Shown here one piece after another: positions 44,901 to 45,928 of a DNA stretch of 45,928 nt; the first letter of the stretch is position 1; the number at the start of each line of letters is the position of its first letter. The notes below the pieces were generated by a model. That model searched no databases and had not been told where the DNA came from. It saw nothing but the letters and a program-made list of their open reading frames with translations. The DNA lies in contig NZ_BBAG01000024.1 in the NCBI RefSeq assembly GCF_001311135.1, forward strand, positions 1-45,928, read 5' to 3'. A program made the position numbers and the translations under genes. Source of the stretch: Secundilactobacillus paracollinoides DSM 15502 = JCM 11969. Its GTDB lineage: Bacteria > Bacillota > Bacilli > Lactobacillales > Lactobacillaceae.

Positions 44901-45661
44901 GTTTTAGATGAATATCAAATCAATGAGGTTCAAAGCAAGTCGCGAGTTGTTGATCCACTTAGCTGGTTTTAGATGAATATCAAATCAATGAGGTTCAAAG
45001 CTTCTGCTTCCCCATTCCTTTCAACGAATCAGTTTTAGATGAATATCAAATCAATGAGGTTCAAAGCCAGTTGCTGATGATTCAGCAGCCGAATTAAGTT
45101 TTAGATGAATATCAAATCAATGAGGTTCAAAGCAATTTTACAATCGCATGCAGGAACTTGGCTGTTTTAGATGAATATCAAATCAATGAGGTTCAAAGCG
45201 CGCAGCCATTGTCGCTAAAAACAGTGTTAGTTTTAGATGAATATCAAATCAATGAGGTTCAAAGCCTCCAGAACGCATGGTTACAGGGTTTACGTGTTTT
45301 AGATGAATATCAAATCAATGAGGTTCAAAGCCGTCCACATTGACATAAGCTGCGGTGTCCTGTTTTAGATGAATATCAAATCAATGAGGTTCAAAGCCAG
45401 CGCCAGTTGAACCTTGTGGTTGAGTTTGTTTTAGATGAATATCAAATCAATGAGGTTCAAAGCTGCTGTATTGATAGCTGTTGTGCCATTATCGTTTTAG
45501 ATGAATATCAAATCAATGAGGTTCAAAGCATTATTTTATTCACAAGGTCAAACACGAACGTTTTAGATGAATATCAAATCAATGAGGTTCAAAGCCCTCA
45601 TGATACGCAGTTCCACCATATGGCGGTTTTAGATGAATATCAAATCAATGAGGTTCAAAGT
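44901..45661 (+). CRISPR. Type II-A CRISPR array: 12 repeats, 11 complete spacers and a twelfth half-bounded spacer
   Basis: The 36-base repeat starts GTTTTAGATGAATATC and ends GAGGTTCAAAGC. Copies start at 44901, 44966, 45032, 45098, 45164, 45230, 45296, 45362, 45428, 45494, 45560 and 45626. The first eleven are identical; the last ends in T instead of C. Spacers are 30 bases, except the first, which is 29 (44937-44965). All spacers differ from one another. A twelfth 30-base spacer (45662-45691) follows the last repeat and is bounded by a stub of a further repeat at 45692. Loss of repeat fidelity at the right end places the leader and newest spacers next to csn2. Confidence 0.98.
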
Positions 45662-45691
45662 GAGCTAGATTTGAGATATAGCCGGAGCTGG

Positions 45692-45700
45692 GTTTTAGAA
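45692..45700 (+). repeat. Stub of a thirteenth CRISPR repeat
   Basis: GTTTTAGAA lies exactly 30 bases after repeat 12 and matches the first eight bases of the repeat before diverging. It is the decayed trailer-end repeat. Confidence 0.7.
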
Positions 45701-45857
45701 GGGTTTAACCAAACTATTCACTTTGGTACTAGAGTTATTGGTCCAATTTCAATACCTATTAATAGGAGTGTTGAATCAATTATTAGGTCTTAATCTACCA
45801 CTTGCATTTTTCTACTTTTTCGATAAAGTGAATTATAAGTAGTGCATCTGCAACTAG

Positions 45858-45876
45858 ATTTTAGATGAATATCAAA
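45858..45876 (+). repeat. Isolated partial CRISPR repeat beyond the array
   Basis: ATTTTAGATGAATATCAAA matches bases 1-19 of the repeat with one change (A for the first G). It lies about 160 bases after the stub at 45692. The sequence between shows no spacer-repeat rhythm and no gene. Confidence 0.75.
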
Positions 45877-45888
45877 CTACTTATTTAA

Positions 45889-45924
45889 AACACGGCCGCT
45901 GTTTGATCAACAACGGCCGTGTTA
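45889..45924 (+). terminator. Terminator at the end of the CRISPR locus
   Basis: AACACGGCCG and CGGCCGTGTT form a perfect outer stem with an inner TGTT/AACA pair. T residues follow up to the window edge. Being symmetrical, it may also serve a gene coming from the right. Confidence 0.75.
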
Positions 45925-45928
45925 TTTG

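Noticed and set aside
45158..45343. Open frame with repeated VLDEYQINEVQS units across the array (also 45407-45793)
   Set aside because: It is a read-through of CRISPR repeats, whose 66-base period keeps frame. No ribosome site is present and the spacers encode unrelated residues.

Overview
The window looks like a chromosomal segment of a lactic acid bacterium of the family Lactobacillaceae. The pointers are a ClpL-type chaperone behind a perfect CIRCE operator, an alsD-type acetolactate decarboxylase, an LmrC/LmrD-type multidrug exporter, a queT gene behind a preQ1-II-type riboswitch, a GH43 xyloside locus and a type II-A CRISPR-Cas system. I cannot name the species from sequence alone. No rRNA or tRNA gene was seen.

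Layout. 0.1-3.6 kb (minus strand): an operon of a two-subunit ThrE-type amino-acid exporter with an M20 amidohydrolase, then an aldo/keto reductase. 3.7-4.9 kb: repeats. 4.9-7.1 kb: clpL. 7.1-8.1 kb: repeats. 8.1-11.8 kb: a CoA-disulfide-reductase-like flavoprotein, a YdcF-type membrane protein and a small alarmone synthetase. 12-14 kb (minus): queT, an SDR oxidoreductase and a DUF2829 (Tad2-like) protein. 14.2-17.3 kb: aminotransferase, lemA, htpX. 17.5-20.4 kb: a MarR regulator divergent from a zinc-free MDR oxidoreductase, a Met-rich membrane protein, alsD. 20.7-25.8 kb: AraC regulator, GPH sugar symporter and GH43 beta-xylosidase, read as a xyloside catabolic locus. 26.5-30.5 kb: a small secreted protein, RlmA-type methyltransferase and a GGDEF/degenerate-EAL protein. 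31-36.4 kb: lipoprotein, LmrD, LmrC, a 44-aa protein and a MarR regulator. 36.7-38.4 kb: a UPF0340 protein and a zinc-type solute-binding lipoprotein with a Zur-like box. 38.6-45.9 kb: cas9, an antisense tracrRNA, cas1, cas2, csn2 and a 12-repeat CRISPR array, clearly more AT-rich than the rest.

Two features run through the whole window. First, 13 genes carry 16 single-base indels, mostly in short homopolymers, and each can be restored to a full-length family-typical protein by one or two single-base corrections. This points to an unpolished sequence more than to mass pseudogenisation, and the interruption of cas9 is probably one of these indels. Second, most non-CRISPR intergenic space is filled with three families of long inverted repeats (called A, B and C here). 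Family A hairpins sit directly on the stop codons of upstream genes, show compensatory base changes between copies, occur in tandem and are nested inside family B. This A/B/C system is the least explained structure in the window and is absent from the CRISPR-Cas block.
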